Positions 9,717 to 17,953 of a stretch of 64,000 nucleotides of DNA are shown here, in pieces. The position numbers and the translations under genes were made by a program. The notes below the pieces were generated by a model. The model was not told where the DNA came from. It was given only the letters and a program-made list of their open reading frames with translations, and did no database searches. How positions within the stretch are numbered: the first letter of the stretch is position 1; the number at the start of each line of letters is the position of its first letter. This DNA comes from Caldalkalibacillus mannanilyticus JCM 10596 (lineage in GTDB: Bacteria > Bacillota > Bacilli > Caldalkalibacillales > JCM-10596), in assembly GCF_000615945.1 (NCBI RefSeq), contig NZ_BAMO01000009.1, positions 1 through 64,000 of the forward strand, read 5' to 3'.

Positions 9717-10043
9717 ATGAAGCGAGAGATGAACAAAGAACTGCTCCTTCTTCAGCAAGCTCTCCAATCTTGTATAGAAAATTGGAAGCTAGATCACGAT
9801 GTTGCTGGATATGAAGCATTTATCCGTACACTACAGCTATTAGAGCGTGTGATCGAACTGTATTTCGATGAATTAGAGAATCTAGAAATTATCGCGATCT
9901 GGATCAATCAATTAGATTCCTTGATTCAAAATATGGATTTTATTGGGGTTCTTGATCTTCTAGAGTATGATTTACAGCCCCTAGTGAGGAAATGGATAAA
10001 GGAGAGTGAGGTGCATGATAGGAAGACAGAACAACCATCATGA
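9717..10043 (+). CDS. Small all-helical acidic protein
   Basis: I do not recognise a named family. The 108-residue protein looks entirely alpha-helical, with long amphipathic stretches such as ELYFDELENLEIIAIWINQL and FIGVLDLLEYDLQPLVRKW. It starts directly at the stop of the methyltransferase gene and overlaps the following DUF115 gene by 29 bases, so it is probably translated by coupling. Similar small helical proteins often sit beside Maf-like glycosyltransferase genes. A chaperone or adaptor for the large enzyme or its target is a reasonable guess but is not shown by the sequence. Confidence 0.7.
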   Translation: MKREMNKELLLLQQALQSCIENWKLDHDVAGYEAFIRTLQLLERVIELYFDELENLEIIAIWINQLDSLIQNMDFIGVLDLLEYDLQPLVRKWIKESEVHDRKTEQPS

Positions 10044-11955
10044 TGGAAAGCAGCTCTATGAAAAGAACCTTCGTTTATTGTCCCCATTTATCCAGCAGCA
10101 GCTTGGTAAGTTGGACCTTCGTGAGGTGTGGAATCGAATCGATATCCAATTCACCAAGGATGGAGATCCAATATGCCGGTATCGAAAGGGGAATCACTTG
10201 TTCCATCTGACAAGCAGAGAACCTTTGATTCAAGCGCAAAACTGGGCAAATCAACTGCATGTTGAGAATGTTAGAACCTTATTAGTATATGGCTGTGGAT
10301 TTGGTTATCCCTTGATAGAATTGTTCAAAAAAATCCATAAAGATCACTTTGTTATTGTCTTTGAACAAGATCTTTTTCTTTTTACAGCTATGCTTCATTT
10401 TTTTGATTTAGAGCCCTTGATGAAAACAGGCAAATTTATTTTTTTTGTAGGAACATTTGAAGAGTTCTCACCAAGCTTCTCAGCCTTTCTTTCTACTGTA
10501 CAGTTTATTTATTTGACAGCCCCTTCTATTGTGTACACTCCTCATTCAAGGATCTTTAGAAAGGAATATAGCGATATCCAATCACAAATTTTCGATACGT
10601 TTATGCTACAAATCAAAGCGTTTGGTAACGATCTCTATGATTCATTGCTGGGCTTTCATCATATTGTAGCAAATACGAATGAGATACTGGAAAATCCTTA
10701 TTTAGGCTCACTAAAAGACAAGTATAAGAATGTACCCGCTTTTATTATTGCTAATGGACCCTCCTTGGATCAAGATGTACTCGAATTAAAAAGGGTGAAA
10801 GGAAAAGGATTAATTTTCTGTTGTGACTCCGCAGCCATCCCTTTGATGAAAAGAGAAATACTTCCCGATGCAATTTGTATCTCTGAAAGAAATTTGGACA
10901 CGTATCATTTAAATTATGAGAATCAAAAGTATCCAGAGGAGATATCCCTTTTGGCACTTGCTGTTGTTGATCCTAGAATATACAAGACATTTTCAGGTCC
11001 TCGTATTCCTATTTTTCGTTCTAAGGATAGCAGTCATTTTATTAATCAGATCATTGGGGATGGAAGTGGTCTTTTTGCTGGAATTAGTGTGGCTCATTTT
11101 GCTTTTGAAGCGGCGGTTTATATGGGAGCCAATCCGATCGTTATGGTGGGGCAGGATCTTGCTTACGGTCCTAACCAAACCACACATAGCAAGGAATCAA
11201 GGTATTTAGAAGGCTCGGGCAAAGAGATCGTGAGTCGCTTACATCTAGAACCTACCCTACATGTGCAGAGTAATGAGGGGAAGAGTATTCCTACGAATAG
11301 AACATGGCACCAATTTAAACTGATGTTTGAGCAATTAATTGAGGAGAATCCCCATATCACGGTTGTAAATACAACCAAGAGAGGAGTTAAGATTAAGGGA
11401 ACGAAGCTGGATAGTATTTCTAATGTTATTGATCAATACTGCCATTCCTCTCTTCCTTATCCCCTCCATCAGCTTATCAGCGACAAGAAGCTCGAAATCA
11501 ACCTGCTTGAAAGAAAGCAGAAAAAAGAAAGCTTCATCACTGAATTAAAAAAATATATGGGAATGTATCGTGCATTGGAAACCGTAGCTGTTGAAAGAAA
11601 AAATAAGTGTGAGCGAGCCTTCGAATTGATCGAGGAAAAAGGCATGGCGGATTCAAGAGAAATATTACTTCAAGTGTTCGAACAAAACTTTAGAGAGTTA
11701 AATCGATTTTTATCTCCTCAGGTTCATGTGGTTTATTTTCAACAAGTTGTTTTGGTATGTTGTCACCAAGTGAATGTATTAGGGCCGCTTCATTCGTTAT
11801 TAAAGGTAAGAGAAGCCTTAATGCTCCAATTTGAGCTATATGATCGATTGGCTTTGATTTGTCAGAGTCTTATTACCAATTTTCAGATTGGTATGGATCG
11901 ATTATGTGGAATACAAGAAGAGCAAAGAAAAAACAGGTCACGTCCTTTTTCCTAA
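10015..11955 (+). CDS. DUF115 / Maf-like glycosyltransferase
   Basis: A large protein of about 646 residues of the DUF115 (MptE-like, motility-accessory-factor-like) family. The core motif is AFIIANGPSLDQDVLELKRV, the nucleotide-binding-like segment of this family, followed by FCCDSAAIPLMKREILPDAI and MVGQDLAYGPNQTTHSKES. The N-terminal domain carries VRTLLVYGCGFGYPLIELF. Maf proteins transfer nonulosonic acids to flagellin Ser/Thr. No flagellin gene is present here; instead four Ena-like subunits follow. A NeuA-like CMP-sugar synthetase at 14936 would supply the activated sugar. ATG 10015 is preferred (AAAGGAG at 9998-10004), with GTG 10006 an alternative. The C-terminal 170 residues are helical. 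Surface-protein glycosylation is an inference from family and context. Confidence 0.82.
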   Translation: MIGRQNNHHDGKQLYEKNLRLLSPFIQQQLGKLDLREVWNRIDIQFTKDGDPICRYRKGNHLFHLTSREPLIQAQNWANQLHVENVRTLLVYGCGFGYPLIELFKKIHKDHFVIVFEQDLFLFTAMLHFFDLEPLMKTGKFIFFVGTFEEFSPSFSAFLSTVQFIYLTAPSIVYTPHSRIFRKEYSDIQSQIFDTFMLQIKAFGNDLYDSLLGFHHIVANTNEILENPYLGSLKDKYKNVPAFIIANGPSLDQDVLELKRVKGKGLIFCCDSAAIPLMKREILPDAICISERNLDTYHLNYENQKYPEEISLLALAVVDPRIYKTFSGPRIPIFRSKDSSHFINQIIGDGSGLFAGISVAHFAFEAAVYMGANPIVMVGQDLAYGPNQTTHSKESRYLEGSGKEIVSRLHLEPTLHVQSNEGKSIPTNRTWHQFKLMFEQLIEENPHITVVNTTKRGVKIKGTKLDSISNVIDQYCHSSLPYPLHQLISDKKLEINLLERKQKKESFITELKKYMGMYRALETVAVERKNKCERAFELIEEKGMADSREILLQVFEQNFRELNRFLSPQVHVVYFQQVVLVCCHQVNVLGPLHSLLKVREALMLQFELYDRLALICQSLITNFQIGMDRLCGIQEEQRKNRSRPFS

Positions 11956-12051
11956 CTTAAAAGTCCACGAATGGTGTAGGGAAGATGCTACAGGCAAGTA
12001 CAAAAGGGTTTGAATATAATTGAGTATCAAAGTTGAAAGGAGGAAGACAAC

Positions 12052-12396
12052 ATGCCTTACGATAATGTCAAAGCTTCTCCTACGTATCTTCCCTTCCAAA
12101 CCAATATCACTTACGATGTGGCTACAGTTGCTACAACCTATTTTATCTCTACGGGAATAGGTTCAGCATTTGGTGCACTTTCTGGATATGTCCTCAACAA
12201 TGCATCTTCTACGGGGGATGCCCAAATTTCTTTATTGAAAGGAACCGCTGTATTAGGAACTCCCTTTTCGGTGGCACCAGGACAATATCAAAGCTTCTTC
12301 GCCGTTGGGGCTGATGCTGTTCAGGTCGTAACGACTGCGGCGGGTGATTTGGCTACAGGAGAATTACACATGGTGTTTAACGCAAACCCAATGTAA
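12052..12396 (+). CDS. Ena/DUF3992-like small beta-rich protein (Cys-free)
   Basis: A 114-residue protein without a signal peptide, rich in Thr/Ala/Ser and with no cysteine. The body, ALSGYVLNNASSTGDAQISL then APGQYQSFFAVGADAVQVV and GELHMVFNANP, follows the same strand pattern as the next two genes: SGY(V/I)LNN, a short turn, PGxYxSF-(F/T)xVGxDxVQ, and a final GE-strand. This pattern resembles the jelly-roll of S-type endospore appendage subunits (Ena, DUF3992), which lack signal peptides and are made in the mother cell. The missing N-terminal Cys would prevent the disulfide links of Ena1B-type fibres, so it might be a cap, minor or non-covalent subunit. An AAAGGAGGAAG ribosome binding site precedes it. 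Confidence 0.6.
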   Translation: MPYDNVKASPTYLPFQTNITYDVATVATTYFISTGIGSAFGALSGYVLNNASSTGDAQISLLKGTAVLGTPFSVAPGQYQSFFAVGADAVQVVTTAAGDLATGELHMVFNANPM

Positions 12397-12433
12397 TGAT
12401 GGTGCTGTTGATGTATAGGAAGAATATTCAAGT

Positions 12434-12466
12434 GCTTCCTCACTAAGAGGAAGCCGCTACATACAG
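12434..12466 (+). terminator. Hairpin after first Ena-like gene
   Basis: GCTTCCTC (12434-12441) and GAGGAAGC (12447-12454) form an 8-bp stem with loop ACTAA. A T-rich stretch starts about 12 bases later, so it is a weak or attenuating terminator between the two Ena-like genes. Confidence 0.4.
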
Positions 12467-12506
12467 TTTTTCTTTTGAGATCTATAACAGGCAGGAGGAA
12501 ATAGTC

Positions 12507-12836
12507 ATGTTAAACAAGTGTTGTTCTTCTTCCCTAATTCCCAATCAAATGAATCACCCATGGTCTGCTGAAGCATCTCCAGTGCTCCCTTTCTCTTCAG
12601 ATCAACTCGTGGCTATGTCAGGCTATATCCTCAATAATCAATCATCAAATGGATCGGTTCAGGTATCATTTTTTCGTGGGGGAATAGATGCGCCCGCCCT
12701 CCCTTTTCAACTCATTGTTCAACCTGGAGAATACAAATCGTTTACCATTGTGGGAGTAGATACTGTTCAAATTGATCCATCAATTGTTGTTGCAACAGGA
12801 GAAATAAATATCACAGTCAACTTTCAGCCCTATTAA
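12507..12836 (+). CDS. Ena/DUF3992-like subunit with N-terminal Cys pair
   Basis: A 109-residue paralogue of the preceding protein. It shares MSGYILNNQSSNGSVQVSFF, then QPGEYKSFTIVGVDTVQI and ATGEINITVNFQPY. Unlike its neighbour it has adjacent cysteines at residues 5-6 (LNKCCSSS) in a flexible N-terminal arm of about 30 residues. In described S-ENA fibres an N-terminal connector with a Cys pair makes disulfides to the next subunits. The position and spacing here fit that idea, but no later Cys is present in this protein, so a partner would have to supply one. CAGGAGGAAAT precedes ATG 12507. No signal peptide is seen. The family assignment is by pattern, not by search. Confidence 0.6.
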   Translation: MLNKCCSSSLIPNQMNHPWSAEASPVLPFSSDQLVAMSGYILNNQSSNGSVQVSFFRGGIDAPALPFQLIVQPGEYKSFTIVGVDTVQIDPSIVVATGEINITVNFQPY

Positions 12837-12872
12837 AAAATAAGAAATTAGTGTGGAAAAAGTGCAACATAC

Positions 12873-13238
12873 TTAGACGACTTGGTACCTTGGTGTTAAA
12901 CAAAACCTTCCAGTGGCACTTTCTAAGGAAGAATCAGCATCCCCAGTAAGAGAAATAGAGTCAAATCCAACAATGGTAAAAGACATACATTGTGCTGGAG
13001 CTAAGGTGAGCTGCTTGATTATCGTTTCACCGATTAAAAAAGATACACGAATCTCACTCATGCCCGACGTTGTACTCGAGACCTCAATGCTTCCTGAAGC
13101 GGAAACAATTTCATTGGATTGATATATGGTAAAGGGAGTAGAATCGACAATGACCCATCGACACTCCACACAATCTTGAACAAGCTCCTGTTTCATTCCA
13201 CAGCAAACAACAGAACGGCTTGAACAGCTCATAAACAT
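12873..13238 (-). CDS. S-ENA-like endospore appendage subunit (DUF3992-like)
   Basis: The most Ena-like of the group, 121 residues on the opposite strand. The N-terminal connector SCSSRSVVCCGMKQELVQDC has a CC pair at residues 12-13 and further Cys at 23 and 26, matching the Z-Xn-C(C)-Xm-C pattern described for S-ENA subunits. The body runs IVSASGSIEVSSTTSGMSEI, then LAPAQCMSFTIVGFDSISLT and ends GRFCLTPRYQVV, the C-terminal strand typical of Ena proteins. Ena subunits assemble outside the spore without export signals and are disulfide-crosslinked. It converges with the 12507 gene and diverges from the 13445 gene. A CTCC-type ribosome binding site complement (GGAGAGATG on the minus strand) precedes the start. 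Confidence 0.72.
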   Translation of the reverse strand: MFMSCSSRSVVCCGMKQELVQDCVECRWVIVDSTPFTIYQSNEIVSASGSIEVSSTTSGMSEIRVSFLIGETIIKQLTLAPAQCMSFTIVGFDSISLTGDADSSLESATGRFCLTPRYQVV

Positions 13239-13444
13239 CTCTCCTTTTTCGTCTTCACGTACTCCTTACTAATGTATTACTTTAGACAAATATTGATAGG
13301 ACATTCATCCCTAGGTACATTCACCATTTTTCATTGAAAGCTCTAAATTCACGGTCCTTCTTCTTATTTTTGAAATAAGATAATCATAACAATAGGTAAC
13401 AGAGCACAAAAGAATACAGCGAGCAATAGAGAGGAGGTGCTGAG

Positions 13445-14020
13445 ATGAAGATAACACAAAATAAAAAAATTCAGCATAAAAACAGAAACTCAATCATAAA
13501 AAGTTTTAATAAAGCAAAGCGCACCGTCCAACAAACAAAAGTAAATCAGGTAAACAACCAAAATCCAAAAATCTTTCAAGCCAACAATCAAAAAACGATC
13601 GTTATGGTGAACGGAAACAACGTTACTTCAAAGGGAAAAAGAATTCGAAAAAAAAAACAAAAAAACCATTGTCCCTATGTAGAAAAAATTTCTGGTCAAA
13701 TTTTTCAATTATGTAATACGGAACCCAAGGTTTATTTTAGAGCTGTAGATAGCAAACCTTCTGCTCTTATACAAATACAAAATAAATCAGACTGTCTTAT
13801 GACGGCTATTATTAACTTAAGAGATTCTCGCATCATTACACAAACAATTGAGAGAGAACAACAAGTTTCGATTGATGTTTCTTCACTCAATAGTCTTGCG
13901 ATTGAATGTATAGGAGAGAATGAAGGATTTTGTAGAGGATTTTATTCCCTATGTTTACGGCATTTTTTCACTAATGCCTATCACGGCAGAGGGCAAAATC
14001 TAGAGAACCTAAATCCCTAA
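13445..14020 (+). CDS. Basic-tailed protein with Ena-like C-terminal domain
   Basis: A 191-residue protein in two parts. Residues 1 to about 75 are strongly basic and Lys/Asn/Gln-rich (KITQNKKIQHKNRNSIIKSF; GKRIRKKKQKNH), probably disordered. The rest has a beta pattern like the three neighbours: ALIQIQNKSDCLMTAIINLR, EQQVSIDVSSLNSLAIECIG and a final GFCRGFYSLCLRHFF, comparable to the closing GRFCLTPRYQ of the 12873 protein. It contains six Cys. A basic tail plus an Ena-like domain could suit an anchor joining a fibre to an acidic spore layer; this is inference. GAGGAGGTG precedes ATG 13445. It lies directly upstream of the sugar genes, which start 14 bases after its stop. Confidence 0.55.
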   Translation: MKITQNKKIQHKNRNSIIKSFNKAKRTVQQTKVNQVNNQNPKIFQANNQKTIVMVNGNNVTSKGKRIRKKKQKNHCPYVEKISGQIFQLCNTEPKVYFRAVDSKPSALIQIQNKSDCLMTAIINLRDSRIITQTIEREQQVSIDVSSLNSLAIECIGENEGFCRGFYSLCLRHFFTNAYHGRGQNLENLNP

Positions 14021-14034
14021 AATGAGGTATTCTA

Positions 14035-14946
14035 ATGAATTGTATCGTGGTTGGTTATGGTTCAATTGGACAAAGACATGTCAGGTTATTACGAAAGCTT
14101 GGTTGTCATGTTGCTGTAGTCAGTAAGAGGTCGATCCCCTTTGACCTTACATATTCTTCGTTAACGGAAGCAATAGAGAGAGAGAAGCCGCATTATATCA
14201 TTTTAGCGAATGCAACTGATGAACATTATTTGACTTTTGCTGCTCTCACTAAGAGTGACTATAAAGGGATTGTGCTCATTGAAAAACCGCTTTTTCATTT
14301 GCCTCTAGTCACCCCAATTCACCAGTTTGAGCAAGTATATATAGGATATAATTTGCGTTTTCATCCAATGATGAGAGAAATCTATGATTTGGTACAAAAA
14401 GAAAAAAATATCTCTGCACAGGTGTATGTCGGGCAATTCCTACCTGAGTGGAGACTCGATCGAGATTATAGACAAAGTTACTCGGCTAAGAAAGATCGTG
14501 GAGGAGGCGTTCTCCTAGATCTCAGTCATGAATTGGATTATCTCCAATGGTTTTATGGTGATTGGAACAGAATTGCCTCAATAGGAGGAAAATATAGCTC
14601 TTTGGAAATCGACAGTGATGACAATTACAGCTTATTAATTGAAATGAAAGACTGCCCTAGTGTCCAATTACAAGTGAATTACCTTGATCGAATTCATCGA
14701 AGAGAGATCAACATCCTTACAGAAAATTATTCTTTGAGGGCTGATCTTGTGCAACAAACGCTTCAGATCAATCATGAGATCCGAACGTATCATCTAACTC
14801 GTGATGATACCTATTTACTACAGCATCAAGCCATTCTGGAAGGAAAGGTAGACCATGCTTGTACCCTGAAAGAAGGCTGTCAGATTTTGGAGATGGTTAC
14901 TGCCATCGAAATGTCTAATAAGCAAAGGAAATGGATTGAAAAATGA
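14035..14946 (+). CDS. Gfo/Idh/MocA-type oxidoreductase
   Basis: An NAD(P)-dependent oxidoreductase of 303 residues. The Rossmann motif is at the very start (NCIVVGYGSIGQRHVRLLRK), followed by LANATDEHYLTFAAL and VLIEKPLFHLP, the EKP motif of the Gfo/Idh/MocA family. The second half has GGGVLLDLSHELDYLQWFYG, a family hallmark. Such enzymes act on sugars or nucleotide sugars. The gene overlaps the CMP-sugar synthetase gene by 11 bases, so a step in making the sugar that is activated next is likely. Substrate is not readable from sequence. Confidence 0.88.
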   Translation: MNCIVVGYGSIGQRHVRLLRKLGCHVAVVSKRSIPFDLTYSSLTEAIEREKPHYIILANATDEHYLTFAALTKSDYKGIVLIEKPLFHLPLVTPIHQFEQVYIGYNLRFHPMMREIYDLVQKEKNISAQVYVGQFLPEWRLDRDYRQSYSAKKDRGGGVLLDLSHELDYLQWFYGDWNRIASIGGKYSSLEIDSDDNYSLLIEMKDCPSVQLQVNYLDRIHRREINILTENYSLRADLVQQTLQINHEIRTYHLTRDDTYLLQHQAILEGKVDHACTLKEGCQILEMVTAIEMSNKQRKWIEK

Positions 14947-15655
14947 AAAGATTATGTACATATGTGCTCGTGCAGGGTCTAAGGGAATCAGAAATAAGAA
15001 TTTGAAAATTCTAGCTGGAAAACCGCTTATTGCTTATAGCCTGGAACAAGCAAAAGCCTCTCATTTATTTCAGTTTATAGCGGTAAGTAGTGATTCAGAT
15101 CAAATCCTACAGGTTGCGGCTCAAAGGGGAGCTGATTTTTTAATTAAGAGACCTGCGTCGCTTTCAACGGATCAAGCACCTAAGATACCAGTCATACAGC
15201 ATTGTGTGGCGAAAGTAGAAGAGGTTTATGGACAAACCTTTGATACGGTTGTTGATCTAGATGTTACTTCTCCTCTTCGTCATTCCTCTGATATTCATCA
15301 TGCTGTCCAGTTACTAGAAAAAAGCACTTCTGCCAATCTGATTACAGGAACCCCTTCCAGACGTTCTCCTTATTTCAATCTTGTAGAATTAAGTGAAAGA
15401 GGATTTGTGCAATTATCGAAGACATTAAACAAGCCGGTTTTTCGCAGGCAAGATGCCCCTGCATGCTACGATCTTAATGCCTCCATCTATGTCTGGAAAA
15501 GAGATGCTCTGCTCAATCATTCATCGCTTTTTCAAGAAGATACCTTACTATTTATCATGCCTGAGGAACGATCCATCGATATAGATTCAGAGATTGATTT
15601 TCTATTTGTTGAATTTCTAATGAAGCAGAAACAGAATTCTAAAGCAAATCTATAA
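14936..15655 (+). CDS. Acylneuraminate cytidylyltransferase family (NeuA/PseF-like)
   Basis: A CMP-sugar synthetase of 239 residues. The nucleotide-binding start is MYICARAGSKGIRNKNLKIL, the family signature ARxGSKGxxxKN. TVVDLDVTSPLRHSSDIHHA carries the metal-binding and substrate loop, and SIDIDSEIDFLFVE the C-terminal DID(T/S)xxDF motif. It uses CTP to activate a nonulosonic or related acid sugar. It overlaps the oxidoreductase gene and closes the candidate spore-surface glycosylation cluster. Maf-like transferases use CMP-activated nonulosonic acids, so the DUF115 gene at 10015 is the natural partner. No genes for the sugar synthase steps (NeuB/PseI) are in the window. Confidence 0.88.
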   Translation: MKNEKIMYICARAGSKGIRNKNLKILAGKPLIAYSLEQAKASHLFQFIAVSSDSDQILQVAAQRGADFLIKRPASLSTDQAPKIPVIQHCVAKVEEVYGQTFDTVVDLDVTSPLRHSSDIHHAVQLLEKSTSANLITGTPSRRSPYFNLVELSERGFVQLSKTLNKPVFRRQDAPACYDLNASIYVWKRDALLNHSSLFQEDTLLFIMPEERSIDIDSEIDFLFVEFLMKQKQNSKANL

Positions 15656-15784
15656 TTTTTTAGTTTTCCTCGTATAAAAAAGAGATGGAGAGAAAACACT
15701 AGCTTCATTGGGAAAAATATCCTTTAGGGTATATCTCTTTTGAAAAGGAGACAAAAGGACTAGATACGGTAAGGAGGCAGGAGG

Positions 15785-17926
15785 ATGGATCAAGAACAAA
15801 CGCAGACGAACACTCCTAATTTAGAGAGCGTAAAAGACCAGCAGTTAGAGGAATTTCGTGTTGATCACAAGGGGACGAAGCTGACCACAAACCAAGGGGT
15901 CCGAGTTACGAACACAGATGATTCACTTAAAGCAGGAGAAAGAGGTCCTACTTTAATGGAGGATTTTCACTTCCGTGAGAAGATGACACATTTTGATCAT
16001 GAACGTATTCCCGAACGGGTTGTGCATGCTCGCGGATTTGGTGCTCATGGATACTTCCAAGTGTACGAGCCCATGACTGAGTATACCAAAGCAAAGTTTC
16101 TACAGGACCCATCTGTCAAAACCCCTGTGTTCGTGCGCTTTTCTACTGTTGTCGGCTCACGAGGCTCGGCAGACACTGTACGCGATGTGCGCGGGTTTGC
16201 TACTAAATTCTATACTGAGGATGGTAACTATGATTTGGTTGCCAACAATATTCCGATTTTCTTTATTCAGGATGCCATTAAATTTCCTGATGTTGTTCAT
16301 GCCCTTAAGCCTGAACCGCATAATGAAATCCCTCAGGCATCAGCCGCACATGATACCTTCTGGGATTTTGTTGTTAGTAATACCGAAACAGCGCATATGG
16401 TGATGTGGCTCCTCTCTGATCGAGCCATTCCTCGGAGCTTTCGAATGATGGAGGGCTTTGGGGTAAACACATTCCGCTTCGTCAATGAGCAAGGAAAGGC
16501 TCGGTTTGTTAAGTTTCATTGGAAGCCTTTACTTGGTGTTCATTCTTTAACATGGGATGAGGCACAGAAATTGGCTGGGAAAGATCCAGACTTTCATCGT
16601 CGTGATTTGTGGGAGGCGATCAACAAGGGGGAATATCCTCAATTTGAGCTGGGAGTTCAACTGCTAGAGGAAGAAGAGGAGTTTAACTTCGATTTTGATA
16701 TTCTTGACCCCACGAAGTTTTGGCCAGAGGAAGTTGTTCCAGTCAAAAAAATCGGCAAAATGACGTTGAATCGCAATCAAGATAACTTTTTTGCCGAAAC
16801 GGAGCAAGCCGCTTTTCATCCTGGACATGTTGTACCAGGAATTGATTTTAGCAATGACCCGCTTTTACAAGGCAGACTTTTTTCCTATACAGATACACAG
16901 CTTCTTCGTTTGGGAGGTCCCAATTTTCACGAGATTCCTATTAACCGTCCTATAGCACCTGTTCATAATAATCAGAGGGATGGGTTTCATCGAATGACGA
17001 TTGACCGAGGTGCTGTTAGTTATTCGCCGAATTCCCTGCGTAATAATGCACCAGAGCCTGCTACTGATCAGGAGCATGGCTATACACACTATGCTGAAAA
17101 AGTAGAGGGGCAAAAGATTCGAAAACGAAGTGAGAGCTTTCATGATCATTACAGTCAAGCAACTCTTTTTTGGAATAGCTTGTCTAGTGCCGAGAAACAG
17201 CATATAATCAAGGCTTTCCATTTTGAAGTTGGGAGTGTAAAGGATAAGCAAATTAAGCAACGAGTGGTGGAGATGTTTAATAACGTGGATGGAGAGCTGG
17301 CTGTACAAATTGCCCAAGGAGTTGGTGTTAATCCGCCTAAAAACCCAGGAGGAACGGGGAACACGCAGGTATCTCCAGCCGTTAGTCAGGAAAATACCAT
17401 TCGGAGTGCACGAACGAGAAAAGTAGCTATTCTTGTGGCAAACGGGTTTCATTTTAATGATGCAACACAGGTAATGACCGCATTAGCTGGACAAGGAGTT
17501 CATACTGATATCATCAGTATGAATTTAGGGATGATCACCAGTGCAGAAGGTGAGCAGCTAGAAGCTACTAAGAGCTATGCCACAAGTGGAGCGATTATGT
17601 ATGACGCCCTCTATATTCCTGGAGGCAAAAGCTGTGTAGAAAAATTAATGCGCCACAAAGAAGCCAAAGATTTTGTCAGTGAAGCCTTTATTCATGCCAA
17701 GGCGATAGGAGCGACGAATGAGGCAGTAGATTTATTATTATCTCCCGATATTCAAGGAATCTCTACTGCCGGAACGGATAGTCAGGGACAAGTGACTTCA
17801 GACTTAGGGATTGTCACGATTCGTAATACAACGGACTTGAAAGCCTTTAGTCAGGAATTTATCCAAGCCATTGCGCAGCATCGTCATTGGTTGAGGCAGA
17901 ATCAAGATGGTAAAATGAGCGGATAA
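15785..17926 (+). CDS. katE: Large-subunit catalase with C-terminal DJ-1/PfpI domain
   Basis: A 713-residue clade-2 (HPII-like) haem catalase that converts hydrogen peroxide to water and oxygen. The distal His lies in VVHARGFGAHGYFQ, the distal Asn in NYDLVANNIPIFFIQD and the haem-ligand Tyr in GRLFSYTDTQLLRLG. From about residue 540 a DJ-1/PfpI-like domain follows (KVAILVANGFHFNDATQVMT; DALYIPGGKSCVEKL), as in other large catalases. AGGAGGCAGGAGG precedes ATG 15785. It is monocistronic and converges with the MobA-like gene. Gene symbol follows B. subtilis KatE, which is general-stress controlled; control here is not evident. Confidence 0.93.
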   Translation: MDQEQTQTNTPNLESVKDQQLEEFRVDHKGTKLTTNQGVRVTNTDDSLKAGERGPTLMEDFHFREKMTHFDHERIPERVVHARGFGAHGYFQVYEPMTEYTKAKFLQDPSVKTPVFVRFSTVVGSRGSADTVRDVRGFATKFYTEDGNYDLVANNIPIFFIQDAIKFPDVVHALKPEPHNEIPQASAAHDTFWDFVVSNTETAHMVMWLLSDRAIPRSFRMMEGFGVNTFRFVNEQGKARFVKFHWKPLLGVHSLTWDEAQKLAGKDPDFHRRDLWEAINKGEYPQFELGVQLLEEEEEFNFDFDILDPTKFWPEEVVPVKKIGKMTLNRNQDNFFAETEQAAFHPGHVVPGIDFSNDPLLQGRLFSYTDTQLLRLGGPNFHEIPINRPIAPVHNNQRDGFHRMTIDRGAVSYSPNSLRNNAPEPATDQEHGYTHYAEKVEGQKIRKRSESFHDHYSQATLFWNSLSSAEKQHIIKAFHFEVGSVKDKQIKQRVVEMFNNVDGELAVQIAQGVGVNPPKNPGGTGNTQVSPAVSQENTIRSARTRKVAILVANGFHFNDATQVMTALAGQGVHTDIISMNLGMITSAEGEQLEATKSYATSGAIMYDALYIPGGKSCVEKLMRHKEAKDFVSEAFIHAKAIGATNEAVDLLLSPDIQGISTAGTDSQGQVTSDLGIVTIRNTTDLKAFSQEFIQAIAQHRHWLRQNQDGKMSG

Positions 17927-17953
17927 TCGTTGAGCAGGAAATAGTAGACTATG

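Noticed and set aside
12460-12467. CATACAGT as a sigma-E -10 element before the 12507 gene
   Set aside because: The -35-like GAATATT at 12422-12428 is 31 bases away, twice the proper distance.
12913-13122. Open frame on the plus strand within the 12873 gene
   Set aside because: The minus strand has the Cys-pair protein with a good ribosome binding site; the plus frame has none.
10015-15655. Flagellin glycosylation island
   Set aside because: No flagellin, flagellar assembly or chemotaxis genes lie in or around the cluster; the only small structural-type proteins present are Ena-like. It remains possible that the enzymes act on a flagellin encoded elsewhere.
16865-17452. Long open frame on the minus strand inside the catalase gene
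   Set aside because: It lies opposite a clearly conserved catalase, has no ribosome binding site and gives a meaningless composition.
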